Positions 25,278-32,995 of a stretch of DNA of 64,000 nucleotides are shown here, piece by piece (position 1 is the stretch's first letter; each line of letters begins with the position of its first letter). A program made the translations under genes and the position numbers. Source of the stretch: JAAYYF01 sp040255585 (lineage in GTDB: Bacteria > Deinococcota > Deinococci > Deinococcales > Trueperaceae); NCBI GenBank assembly GCA_040255585.1, contig JBDZVI010000005.1:1-64000 (forward strand), read 5' to 3'. Below the pieces are notes generated by a model. The model saw only the letters and a list, made by a program, of their open reading frames with translations, was not told the origin of the DNA and did no database searches.

Positions 25278-26177
25278 ATGGCGAACCCAGGACGAGCCAA
25301 ACGCGATGGTCGGCCAGGCGGGGCGGCTGGCGGCACGTCGGGAGGTCCCGCGGCCAGCCCCTCCGCCAACCCGGCAACGGCGTTGACAGGCGTTTACCTG
25401 AGGCCACTGCGCGACGACCTCCTGCCGGCTCGCCACTCGGCAGGCGCGCGCAGGCGGGCGGGGCAGCTCCAGGCGTTCCTGCGGCCGTTGCACGAGGTGG
25501 CCCGCGTCGCGCTACGTTCGGAGGCCGACGTGACGCTCCTGGTCGTCGACTCGCGCGACTGGTACAAGCTGGCGCGTTACCCGTACGGCCTGCCGTTCGC
25601 CCGCACGGCCATCGGAGGCGCTCAGGCGAACGTGATCGTGGCCGCCGACCATCAGCCGCGGCTGCTGCAGCAGTTCGACGGCGCCATGCTCGCCGCGGCC
25701 CGCGCGGGCGTAGGCGCCCCGGCGCAACTCGGTGAGTTCATCGACCTGCTGGTCGGGCACGAATGGGGCCACGCCGTCGCCAACCTGAGCGGCTTGCGCA
25801 CGCGCCTCAAGTGGCTTGACGAGTTGAACGCGACGTACCTCTTCGTGCAGGCGCTGCGGGCCACCTCGCAGACCGACGTGCTGGTGCGCCTGGCCGAGTG
25901 GTCGAAGTGGCAGGTGGCGGGAACGAGCACCGCGGCCGGCGACCTCGCCGCGTTCGAGTACCCGCGCACGCGGGCCGGCTGGGACCGGCTCCTCTGGTAC
26001 CAGGGGGTCTTCGCCGAGCGCGCCATCGAGTTGTCGGCGCGTCGTGGCTGGGACTACCTGACGGAGCTGCGGTCCGTCCTCCCACCCGGGGACAGGGGGG
26101 AACTGGCCCGTAAGCTCGTCGAGCTCGAGCCCAGCTTCCGACCATGGTTCGCAGTGTTCGGTCGGAAGGGCAAGTGA
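25278..26177 (+). CDS. Putative zinc metallopeptidase-like protein (HEXXH)
   Basis: 299 aa, no family recognised. LVGHEWGHAVANLSG (about 156-170) contains HEWGH, an HEXXH zinc-protease motif, and WLDELNATYLF about 20 residues on supplies a possible third ligand (Glu) as in gluzincins. The first 35 residues are Gly/Ala/Pro-rich and there is no signal peptide or membrane helix, so it appears cytosolic. The ending SFRPWFAVFGRKGK is basic. ATG 25278. Convergent with the cyclase gene. Peptidase activity is inference from the motif. Confidence 0.68.
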   Translation: MANPGRAKRDGRPGGAAGGTSGGPAASPSANPATALTGVYLRPLRDDLLPARHSAGARRRAGQLQAFLRPLHEVARVALRSEADVTLLVVDSRDWYKLARYPYGLPFARTAIGGAQANVIVAADHQPRLLQQFDGAMLAAARAGVGAPAQLGEFIDLLVGHEWGHAVANLSGLRTRLKWLDELNATYLFVQALRATSQTDVLVRLAEWSKWQVAGTSTAAGDLAAFEYPRTRAGWDRLLWYQGVFAERAIELSARRGWDYLTELRSVLPPGDRGELARKLVELEPSFRPWFAVFGRKGK

Positions 26178-26252
26178 GGGCACGCGTTCGGGTGTCGGCG
26201 CGCTCGTGGCGGCCCGCCCGCTCCAGGCTCGCCCTCACGCGCCGACCCGACC

Positions 26253-28367
26253 CTACGTCAGGAGCGCGAGGTCGTGACCGAGCTGTTCGAGCACCCTGCC
26301 AAGGTCGCGGCGCGCTTCGGGCGCGCAGCGTTCGAGGTAGCCCTCCGCCTGCTCGAACGCTGCGCGCGCGCGTTCGGCGGCCCCGAGGCTGAGCGCCGCC
26401 TGGATCAGGGCGAGGGAGCCTTCCGCCAGGAGCTCCGGCGGTATCGGGAGGCCGAGCAGGCGCTCGAACAGGTCGAACGCGCGTGCCGAGTCGTCCTGCG
26501 CGGTGGCCAGGTCGGCGGCGGCGAGGTAGTGGGCGTAGGCGGCGTCCGGCGCTCCACCCAAGGCGAAGTGCTCGGCGGTCATGGCCGAGAAGGTCAGCGG
26601 CGCGTTGCGCTCGAGCCACGCCGCGATGCGCAGGTGCAGCACCGGTCGCTCCGAGAACGGGATCATGCGCAGCAGGCCGTTGCGCAGGAACTCGCTCTGG
26701 AAGCGGTACTCCAGCTCGTCGGGGATCGAGGAGGTCGTCTGGCCGACGAGCATCTTCTCGCGCAAGAGCACCTCGACGTCGCCCGAGACGGTCGGGCCGG
26801 CCAGTTCTCGCAGCAGCCCCTCCCACACCACCTCGCCGGCGAAGGCGGCGTGGGCGAGCAACCGGCGATGGGGGGCGTCGATCATGTCGAGACGCGCCTG
26901 CAGCAGGGAGGCGAGCGAGCCGGGGAACGAGTCGAGCGAGGCGACGGAGAGAGCCCTCCCGAGCTCGAGCACGAACGCAGGCACACCGCCGACCTGCTCC
27001 ACCAGGCCGGCGGCGGCCGTGCGTAGAGTCGGCCCCGCCACCTCACCGAGGAGCCTGAGGCTCTCGTCGGGTGTGAGCGCGGGGAGGTGCACGGCCGTAG
27101 GGTGGTCGACGGCATGACGGCGCGAGGTGCGCAGTATGAGCATGGGCGCCTCTGCCGCGGCGGCCAAGGCGAGGAACTCGCGCGAAGCGGGGTCGCTTGG
27201 CTCGTTCTCGACCACGAGGACGAGCGGCCGCACCTGCTCGTGCTCTGTGCCAGGACCCCGGCGCGTGAGGGCGACAAGGAGGTCGCGCCAGGCCAGGTTG
27301 GTCCTGTCGATGCTGCGCCTCTCTATGCGCGTCCAGGTGGAGCGCTGAGCGAGATCGAGGCTCTCGAGGATGAGCTGGTGCCAGCGCGGCTCGCCAGGCA
27401 AGAGGCCGTGCAACAGGCGTTGCACGCGTTGCGCGGCGGACCGCGGCTCCTCGGCCAGGTGCAGCGCGAAGAGCTGGCGACCCAGGCCTGTGAACGCCAG
27501 GTCCTCCGTGACGGACTGTTCGAGCCAGAGCACCAGGGGCCGGCCCCCGAGGCGCTTGAGGAACTCGCGCGCGAGGCGCGTCTTGCCGCGGCCTGCCTCT
27601 CCGACCAACCAGGCCTCGTGCGCGGTGCCGCTCGCGATCACCTCATCGTAGACGGACTTGAGGACCGCCAGTTCGTTGACGCGGCCTATGAACGGGACGT
27701 GGGCGTACGGGTCGGTCTGCTGCTGCTTCGGCATGACCAGCCGGTGCGCGGAGGTGACGTCCGGGAAGCCGTGCAGGCTGATGGGCCCGGTCGACTGGTA
27801 GTGGATGCGGTGACGAGTGGCCTGGTGCGTCTCGGGTCCGACCCATACGTCGCCGGGCGCCGCGGCCTCCTCCAGCCGCGCGGCCAGGTTGACGGCGCTG
27901 CCCATCACCGTGTACGAGCGCACCCTGCCGGAACCGATGGCCCCGGCGATGACGATCCCCGTGTTGACGCCCGCGCGGCCTTTGAGGGGCAGGCCCCTGG
28001 TCTTGCCGATGTCCTCGATGGCCCGCAGGCTGGCGGCGCCTGCCAGCACGGCCCGCAGGGCGTCGTCGGGGTGCGAGTGCGGCGCCCCGAACAGGGCGAG
28101 CAGCCCGTCGCCCTTGAGCGCGTCGACGTAGCCGTCGTAAGTCTCTACCACCCCCGTGACGACCGTCAGGACCTCGTCGGCCAGGTCGCGCAGGTCCTCC
28201 GGATCGAGGTCGCGCGTCAGGCCGCTGAAGCCGGAGAGGTCGACGAAGAGCATGGTCACGCGCCGCCGCTCGCGGGCAGCGCCGGCCTGCCGGTCGAGGG
28301 GCACTCCGCACATGCCGCAGTAGCGCATGCCCGTCGGGTTGGCCGTGCCGCACGCCGAGCACACCAC
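26253..28367 (-). CDS. Zinc-ribbon class III adenylate/guanylate cyclase with AAA-type ATPase domain
   Basis: 704 aa. Residues 3-20 form a zinc ribbon (Cys3, Cys6, Cys17, Cys20). The cyclase domain (about 36-210) has both metal aspartates, Asp43 in MLFVDLSGFSGLT and Asp87 in KGDGLLALFG, plus VNLAARLEEAA with the transition-state Asn and Arg. An AAA_16-like ATPase follows (P-loop GEAGRGKTRLAREF near 256), then helical repeats up to the end. This order is common in bacterial cyclases linked to regulators; the nucleotide made is probably cAMP. The GTG at 28367 is 7 nt from a perfect AGGAGG (28375-28380), a strong ribosome site. The gene stands alone between convergent and co-directional neighbours. 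Confidence 0.88.
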   Translation of the reverse strand: MVCSACGTANPTGMRYCGMCGVPLDRQAGAARERRRVTMLFVDLSGFSGLTRDLDPEDLRDLADEVLTVVTGVVETYDGYVDALKGDGLLALFGAPHSHPDDALRAVLAGAASLRAIEDIGKTRGLPLKGRAGVNTGIVIAGAIGSGRVRSYTVMGSAVNLAARLEEAAAPGDVWVGPETHQATRHRIHYQSTGPISLHGFPDVTSAHRLVMPKQQQTDPYAHVPFIGRVNELAVLKSVYDEVIASGTAHEAWLVGEAGRGKTRLAREFLKRLGGRPLVLWLEQSVTEDLAFTGLGRQLFALHLAEEPRSAAQRVQRLLHGLLPGEPRWHQLILESLDLAQRSTWTRIERRSIDRTNLAWRDLLVALTRRGPGTEHEQVRPLVLVVENEPSDPASREFLALAAAAEAPMLILRTSRRHAVDHPTAVHLPALTPDESLRLLGEVAGPTLRTAAAGLVEQVGGVPAFVLELGRALSVASLDSFPGSLASLLQARLDMIDAPHRRLLAHAAFAGEVVWEGLLRELAGPTVSGDVEVLLREKMLVGQTTSSIPDELEYRFQSEFLRNGLLRMIPFSERPVLHLRIAAWLERNAPLTFSAMTAEHFALGGAPDAAYAHYLAAADLATAQDDSARAFDLFERLLGLPIPPELLAEGSLALIQAALSLGAAERARAAFEQAEGYLERCAPEARRDLGRVLEQLGHDLALLT

Positions 28368-28406
28368 GTTCAGGCCTCCTGACCGAACGCGCGCGTGGTC
28401 ATGGAC

Positions 28407-29822
28407 TCACCAGCCGAGGAGCGGCGCCGGGTCGATGAACGGCGAGCTGCCAGAGTTGGAGGCGCGTTGCGCGTAGAACTGCAGGACGTCAGGAGGGGTG
28501 AGGGTGCCGCCGCCGAGGTAGCCGAGCACGGTGCCTTGCTGCACGTTGTCGCCCAGGTCGACGAGGGGCTGGCGGAGGTTGACGTAGACGCTCGTGAGGC
28601 CCCCCGCGTGCTGAACGCCCACCATGTAGCCGAAGTTGGCGCCCAGGTAGGTAACGGCTGAGACGCGGCCTGTTTGCACGGCGCGCACGGCCGAGTTGTT
28701 CACCGGCGCCTGGATGCCGAGGTACGAGTTGTTCCCTTCGCCGAAGCGGCTGATGAGCTTCGCCCCGTCGAACGGGCGTGTGAAGCCGGTGGTCAGGGGC
28801 GCGAGCGGCGCGGTCAGGGCGTCGGCCCGGCTGCGCGCCTCGTCGGCCTGGCGCTGCAGCTCGAGCTGCTTCTCTCGGTCCTGCGCATACTGTTGCGCCG
28901 CCGCGCGCGCCGCCTCCTCTTCCGCCCTTAGGCGCGCGATCTCCTGCTCGAGTTGGCGGTTGACGTCGCCGAGGCTCCCCTCGAGCCGCGTCTGCTCCTC
29001 GAGGAGGTTCTGCTGCAGGATGAGCTGACCGGCGCGCGTGGCGTTCAGCTCGCTCAGGACCTGTTCGAGGCGCTGGCTGGTGGCCGCGAGGTCGGTTTCG
29101 GCCTTGGCCAGGTCGGCCTCGGCCGCCTGCAGCTCCAGGAGTTGCGCCTCGAGCTGCGCCTTGGCGGCCCTGCGTTCGTTGAGGACCGCGTCGAGCTCGT
29201 TGACGACGTCAGCGTCCTGCTCCGCCAAGATGCCAAGGTAGTGGTTGCGCACGCGCAGCTCGTGGAAGGTCCTGCTCGTGGCGAGACCGGACGTGAAGTC
29301 GCGCCCGCGTTGCTTGTAGTGGCTCAGCAGTAGGTCCTGGATGCGCTCGGCCATGGACGCCAGACGGTCGTCCAGGGCGGCGACCTGAGCCTCGGTAGCG
29401 GCGCGCTCCACTTCCAGGCCGGCGATGCGGGACAACAGCTGTTCGCGCTCGCGGCGCTTGGCCGCGAGCTGCTCGCTGACACGGTCGCGCTCCGCGATGC
29501 GCTGCTCCAACTGGCCGGCGGTCTGCCCGAGCGCCTTCTCGATCTCGGCGAGTTGCTTCTGCCGGTCGGCGAGCAGGTCCTGGTACCTGGCGATGTCCTG
29601 CTCGAGCGCCTGACGCTCGGGGCTGGTGAGGCTCACTTGGGCGGCTGCTGGACCCAGGACGACCGGACCAAGGGCCGGCGCCGCGACCGTCAAGACCACG
29701 GCCAGGCTCACGCCGCGCCTTGCAGCGCGGCCCACGCGACCGCCAGGGACCAGGCTCGCGGCGAGGCCCGCGGCCCGGCTCAACGAGCGAGTCACGGCGT
29801 GGAGCAAGCAGACGCATGGCAC
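28407..29822 (-). CDS. EnvC-like murein hydrolase activator (degenerate M23/LytM domain)
   Basis: 471 aa. A basic N-terminus and hydrophobic segment (about 38-60) with a cleavage-like GPAAAQ form a signal peptide. Residues 65-320 are a long coiled coil (RYQDLLADRQKQLAEIEKAL, many heptads). The C-terminal ~110 residues have the M23 fold (GEGNNSYLGIQAPVNNSAVRAV, GRVSAVTYLGANFGYMVGVQ, GTVLGYLGGG) but the zinc ligands are absent: the HxxxD position reads YLGIQ and the HxH position reads LQF. This is the EnvC pattern, which activates amidases rather than cutting itself. GTG 29822 is 6 nt after TACACT (29829-29834). It follows ftsX, as EnvC partners FtsEX. Confidence 0.87.
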   Translation of the reverse strand: MPCVCLLHAVTRSLSRAAGLAASLVPGGRVGRAARRGVSLAVVLTVAAPALGPVVLGPAAAQVSLTSPERQALEQDIARYQDLLADRQKQLAEIEKALGQTAGQLEQRIAERDRVSEQLAAKRREREQLLSRIAGLEVERAATEAQVAALDDRLASMAERIQDLLLSHYKQRGRDFTSGLATSRTFHELRVRNHYLGILAEQDADVVNELDAVLNERRAAKAQLEAQLLELQAAEADLAKAETDLAATSQRLEQVLSELNATRAGQLILQQNLLEEQTRLEGSLGDVNRQLEQEIARLRAEEEAARAAAQQYAQDREKQLELQRQADEARSRADALTAPLAPLTTGFTRPFDGAKLISRFGEGNNSYLGIQAPVNNSAVRAVQTGRVSAVTYLGANFGYMVGVQHAGGLTSVYVNLRQPLVDLGDNVQQGTVLGYLGGGTLTPPDVLQFYAQRASNSGSSPFIDPAPLLGW

Positions 29823-29828
29823 GCGCCA

Positions 29829-29834
29829 AGTGTA
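29829..29834 (-). promoter_or_regulatory. -10 box of leaderless promoter, envC-like gene
   Basis: TACACT on the minus strand, 6 nt before GTG 29822. It lies in the 52-bp gap after ftsX, so the envC-like gene may have its own promoter. Confidence 0.5.
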
Positions 29835-29874
29835 GCAGCGGTTCGTGACCGTCGGATGACGCCCCGGAGGCCAA

Positions 29875-30738
29875 TCAGTCCTGCTCGCGCAGGTGTTGCG
29901 CCACGGCGATGGCGCTGCCGACGAGGCCGACGAGGATCGCGAGGACGGCGAGCAGGGAGGCGATCCAACCGAGCAGCGCGCTGTCGCGTACGAACGGCAC
30001 GAACGCGAACTGCTCCGCGAGGCGCGCCACGGCGGCCTGATAGCCTGGGATGGCCAAGCCGAGCGAGAGCACGGCGCTGATGAGGCCGAGCAGCAACCCC
30101 TCAAGGAGGAACGGCGCCCTGATGAAGCCGCGGCTCGCGCCCACCAGGCGCATGACGTCTATCTCCTCCTTGCGCGCGGTGATGGCGGCCCTGATGGAGT
30201 TGACGATCGCGAACACGGCCGCGCCGAGCAGCACGACGATGAGGATGGAGCCGCCGATGCGCAAGACGTCGTTCAAAGCGAGGAACGTCGCGACGGCGGC
30301 GCTCGAGTCGTCCACCTCGTCGACTCCCGGCAGCTGCTCGAGGCGCAGCCGCACGATCGAGGTCTGCGACGGGTCGTACAGGCGCAGATGGAAGGTGTCT
30401 GGCAGCGGGTTCTCTACGAGGTCGGCCGCCCTGCCGAGGGCCGGAAGGTCGGCGACCATCTCGGCCAGCGCCTGGTTCTTGGAGACGAACTCGAGGCGCT
30501 CGACCTCCGGCCACGCGCGCACCGTCGTCATGAGCTGCTGGACGTTGGCGCCGTCCGCCAGGTAGGCCGCCAACTCCAGTTCGCCCTGCAGTTGGGCAAG
30601 CGCGTTGTTGAGGTTCACGCTCACCAGACTGAAGCCGACCAGGATGGTCAGCGAGAGCGTCATGGTCGTTATGGTCGAGACGCTGGCTACCCAGTTGCCG
30701 CGGATGGCGCGCATGGCCTGGAGCAACGCGTACGTCAT
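29875..30738 (-). CDS. ftsX: Cell-division protein FtsX
   Basis: 287 aa. The FtsX layout is clear: N-terminal MTYALLQAMRAIRGNWVASVSTITTMTLSLTILVGFSLV helix, an extracellular domain (about 45-155; ELAAYLADGANVQQLMTTVRAW, VSKNQALAEMVADLP), then three helices (168-190, 208-232, 262-284) of the permease core. FtsX with FtsE forms an ABC-type division complex that controls periplasmic amidase activators. No ftsE gene is in the window; FtsE must be encoded elsewhere. The ATG at 30738 has GGAG-like sequence 7 nt before it. Confidence 0.92.
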   Translation of the reverse strand: MTYALLQAMRAIRGNWVASVSTITTMTLSLTILVGFSLVSVNLNNALAQLQGELELAAYLADGANVQQLMTTVRAWPEVERLEFVSKNQALAEMVADLPALGRAADLVENPLPDTFHLRLYDPSQTSIVRLRLEQLPGVDEVDDSSAAVATFLALNDVLRIGGSILIVVLLGAAVFAIVNSIRAAITARKEEIDVMRLVGASRGFIRAPFLLEGLLLGLISAVLSLGLAIPGYQAAVARLAEQFAFVPFVRDSALLGWIASLLAVLAILVGLVGSAIAVAQHLREQD

Positions 30739-30855
30739 GCGCGCGGCTCCGGGCGCCTGTCAGCCTCGTATGGCGGGGTCACGGGCACCAATCTACCGTA
30801 TGCCGGATGGCCGGGAGGAACCGCCTCTAGACGGGCGGCTCCTCGGCCCACGGGA

Positions 30856-31848
30856 TCATCCGAGCGCCGCGATGACGGCGTCGGTGAGGCTCTCGGTGGA
30901 GGCGCGGCCGCCGAGGTCCGGTGTCAGCTCGCCCTCGGCAAGCACCTCGTCGACGGCGCGCTCGATGCGCCTCGCCGCCTCGCGCTCGCCGAGATGGTCG
31001 AGGAGCATGGCGGCCGTCAGGAACGTGGCTATCGGGTTGGCGACGCCCCTGCCGGCGATGTCGGGGGCGCTGCCGTGCACCGGCTCGAAGACGGCGTACT
31101 TCTCGCCGAGGTTGGCGCTCGGCGCGAGCCCGAGGCCACCCGTGAGGCCCGCCATGAGGTCCGAGAGGATGTCGCCGAAGAGGTTGGTGGAGACGAGCAC
31201 GTCGAACGACTCGGGGTCGCGGACGAGCTTCATGGCGGCCGCGTCGACGATGATGTCGTACGTCTCGACCTCCGGGTACTCCTTGGCGACGCTCATGACG
31301 GTGTCGAGGAACAGGCCAGAGGTCAGTGGCAGCACGTTCGCCTTGTGCACGACCGCCAGGCGCTTGCGGCGGCGCATGGCCTGCTCCAGCGCCACGCGCG
31401 CGATGCGCTCGCTGGCCCGCTTGGTCACCACGGCGTCGGCGATGGCCACGTCGCCGTAGCGCCGCTCCTTCTCGACGTACAGCCCTTCCGTGTTCTCGCG
31501 CACCATGAGCATGTCGATGCCGTCCCTGCTGCCGGGGATGGGGCGCGAGCGCGCTGGGCGGAGGTTGGAGAAGAGGTCGAGCGTTCGGCGCATGTAGCGG
31601 ATGGCGCCCTGGTGGCCCTCCACGCGCTTGGACGGGCTCGTGAACGCGCCGGCGAGGGTGGCGTCGGCCGCCCGCACGGCGGTCAGGGTGGCTTCTGGCA
31701 CGCTCGTGCCTTGGGCGGTGAAGGTACCCCAGCCGGCCTCGGCCAGGCGGAACTCGATGGGTAGGCCGGTGGCCTCGAGCAGCCGGCGGGCGGCCGGAAC
31801 GACCTCCTGGCCGATGCCGTCGCCAGGGATCAGGCAGATGGTGTGCAT
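30856..31848 (-). CDS. Homoisocitrate dehydrogenase
   Basis: 330 aa beta-decarboxylating dehydrogenase. It oxidises homoisocitrate to 2-oxoadipate in the alpha-aminoadipate route to lysine. ICLIPGDGIGQEVVPAARR opens the protein; the substrate loop reads GAIRYMRRTLDLFSNLRPAR (about 81-100), matching the Thermus enzyme as I recall it, with the extra Arg that distinguishes it from isopropylmalate dehydrogenase; MVRENTEGLYVEKERRYGDVAIADAV, NLFGDILSDL and FEPVHGSAPDIAG follow. Isopropylmalate or isocitrate use cannot be excluded. ATG 31848 has GGAG 8 nt upstream. The gene is alone: no other lysine gene is in the window. Confidence 0.88.
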   Translation of the reverse strand: MHTICLIPGDGIGQEVVPAARRLLEATGLPIEFRLAEAGWGTFTAQGTSVPEATLTAVRAADATLAGAFTSPSKRVEGHQGAIRYMRRTLDLFSNLRPARSRPIPGSRDGIDMLMVRENTEGLYVEKERRYGDVAIADAVVTKRASERIARVALEQAMRRRKRLAVVHKANVLPLTSGLFLDTVMSVAKEYPEVETYDIIVDAAAMKLVRDPESFDVLVSTNLFGDILSDLMAGLTGGLGLAPSANLGEKYAVFEPVHGSAPDIAGRGVANPIATFLTAAMLLDHLGEREAARRIERAVDEVLAEGELTPDLGGRASTESLTDAVIAALG

Positions 31849-31993
31849 ATGAGACTCCTACCGTGGCGCCGGACGATGTTGGGCAGCGAGTCGGCGGCGC
31901 CTGGCGGCCATGCCGCGCGTGCTGGCGCCTTGCTGCCGCGGCCGGCGAAGCGGTACCAAGCTACCACGGTCCGCTCCGGGCCCTGGCCGCTGG

Positions 31994-31999
31994 TAGGAT
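31994..31999 (+). promoter_or_regulatory. -10 box upstream of the DUF4388 gene
   Basis: TAGGAT, about 22 nt before GTG 32021. The expected start near 32006 leaves a short leader holding GAGGTG, a plausible ribosome site. Confidence 0.4.
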
Positions 32000-32020
32000 G
32001 GCCACGATCGAGGTGCCGCG

Positions 32021-32995
32021 GTGACGACATTGAACGGCCGGCTGAGTGAAGGGGTGGTCGCCAACGTGCTGCAGTACCTGGCGCTCAGCCAGGCGACGGG
32101 CTGCCTTGCGCTCGTCCACCCCGAGCGCCGTCAAGGGCGCGTGTACCTCGAGAACGGCGTCATCGTGCTCGTGGAGGCGCGGCCGCTCTACGACCTGGCG
32201 GCCATGGCGGCCATGCTCGAGTGGCGCGAGGGGCGCTTCACGTTCCGCCCGGGCGAGGCGCCGAAGCGGAAGACCATGAGTCGGAACGCGGATACCCTCC
32301 TGCTCGAGGCGTCGCATCTGGTTGACACGGGCGAGGTAGCCCGCGGCCCGAGCGCCGCCGCCGACACGGTCCTGCACGTCGCCGAGAGCCGCGACCGCGA
32401 CGAGTCCGTGATGCTAACGCTGGCGGCCCTGCACCTGTGGCGCACCATCGACGGCGTCAACAGCCTGCGGCAGTTGGCCGCGACCATCGGGAAACCGGTG
32501 GAGGAGACCGTCGCGGCGGCTCAAGAGCTGCTCGACAACGGCCTCGCGGGTTTCGCCACCCTGGCCGTCGCGGACCCGCGGTTCGTCAGGGAGGTGGCGC
32601 GCGAGACGATCGATCTGATGGGACCGGTCGGCAGCATCGTGGTCGAGGACGCCCTGATGGATCTCGGGGTCGGCCCGGACACGTTGCCTGTCAGCGCCGC
32701 AGGCGAGTTCTTGGAGGAGGTCGCGCGCGCCATCCATTCGAGCGAGCGCCGCGCGGAGTTCTTGCGTCGCGCCACCGAGTTGCGTAGGCTCTTCTCACTC
32801 GACCAGCAGGCACGCGGAGGACGTAGCGACGTAGATGCCCGCAAGGGCGGTCGAGGGGGCTCGGGGCGCAACGGCTCCGCTCACACGGACGTCGCTCGCG
32901 AAAGCGACCGTACCGACGCCGCGGCTCGCGGCGAGCCCAAGGATAGGGGCCCGGCTCGCGGCGACTCTGCCACCCGACCCAGGAGGAAGCCATGA
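32021..32995 (+). CDS. DUF4388 domain protein
   Basis: 324 aa. The N-terminal ~90 residues (LSEGVVANVLQYLALSQATGCLALVHPE, YLENGVIVLVEARPLYDLAAM) are a clear DUF4388 domain; a winged-helix-like middle (ALHLWRTIDGVNSLRQLAAT, 145-165) and a region with LMGPVGSIVVEDALMDLG (about 207-224) follow, and the last 60 residues are a charged, disordered tail. The start is GTG 32021. It overlaps the HAMP gene by 4 bp. Family members act in motility and chemosensory-like control, so the pair may form a signalling unit; this is inference. Confidence 0.78.
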   Translation: MTTLNGRLSEGVVANVLQYLALSQATGCLALVHPERRQGRVYLENGVIVLVEARPLYDLAAMAAMLEWREGRFTFRPGEAPKRKTMSRNADTLLLEASHLVDTGEVARGPSAAADTVLHVAESRDRDESVMLTLAALHLWRTIDGVNSLRQLAATIGKPVEETVAAAQELLDNGLAGFATLAVADPRFVREVARETIDLMGPVGSIVVEDALMDLGVGPDTLPVSAAGEFLEEVARAIHSSERRAEFLRRATELRRLFSLDQQARGGRSDVDARKGGRGGSGRNGSAHTDVARESDRTDAAARGEPKDRGPARGDSATRPRRKP

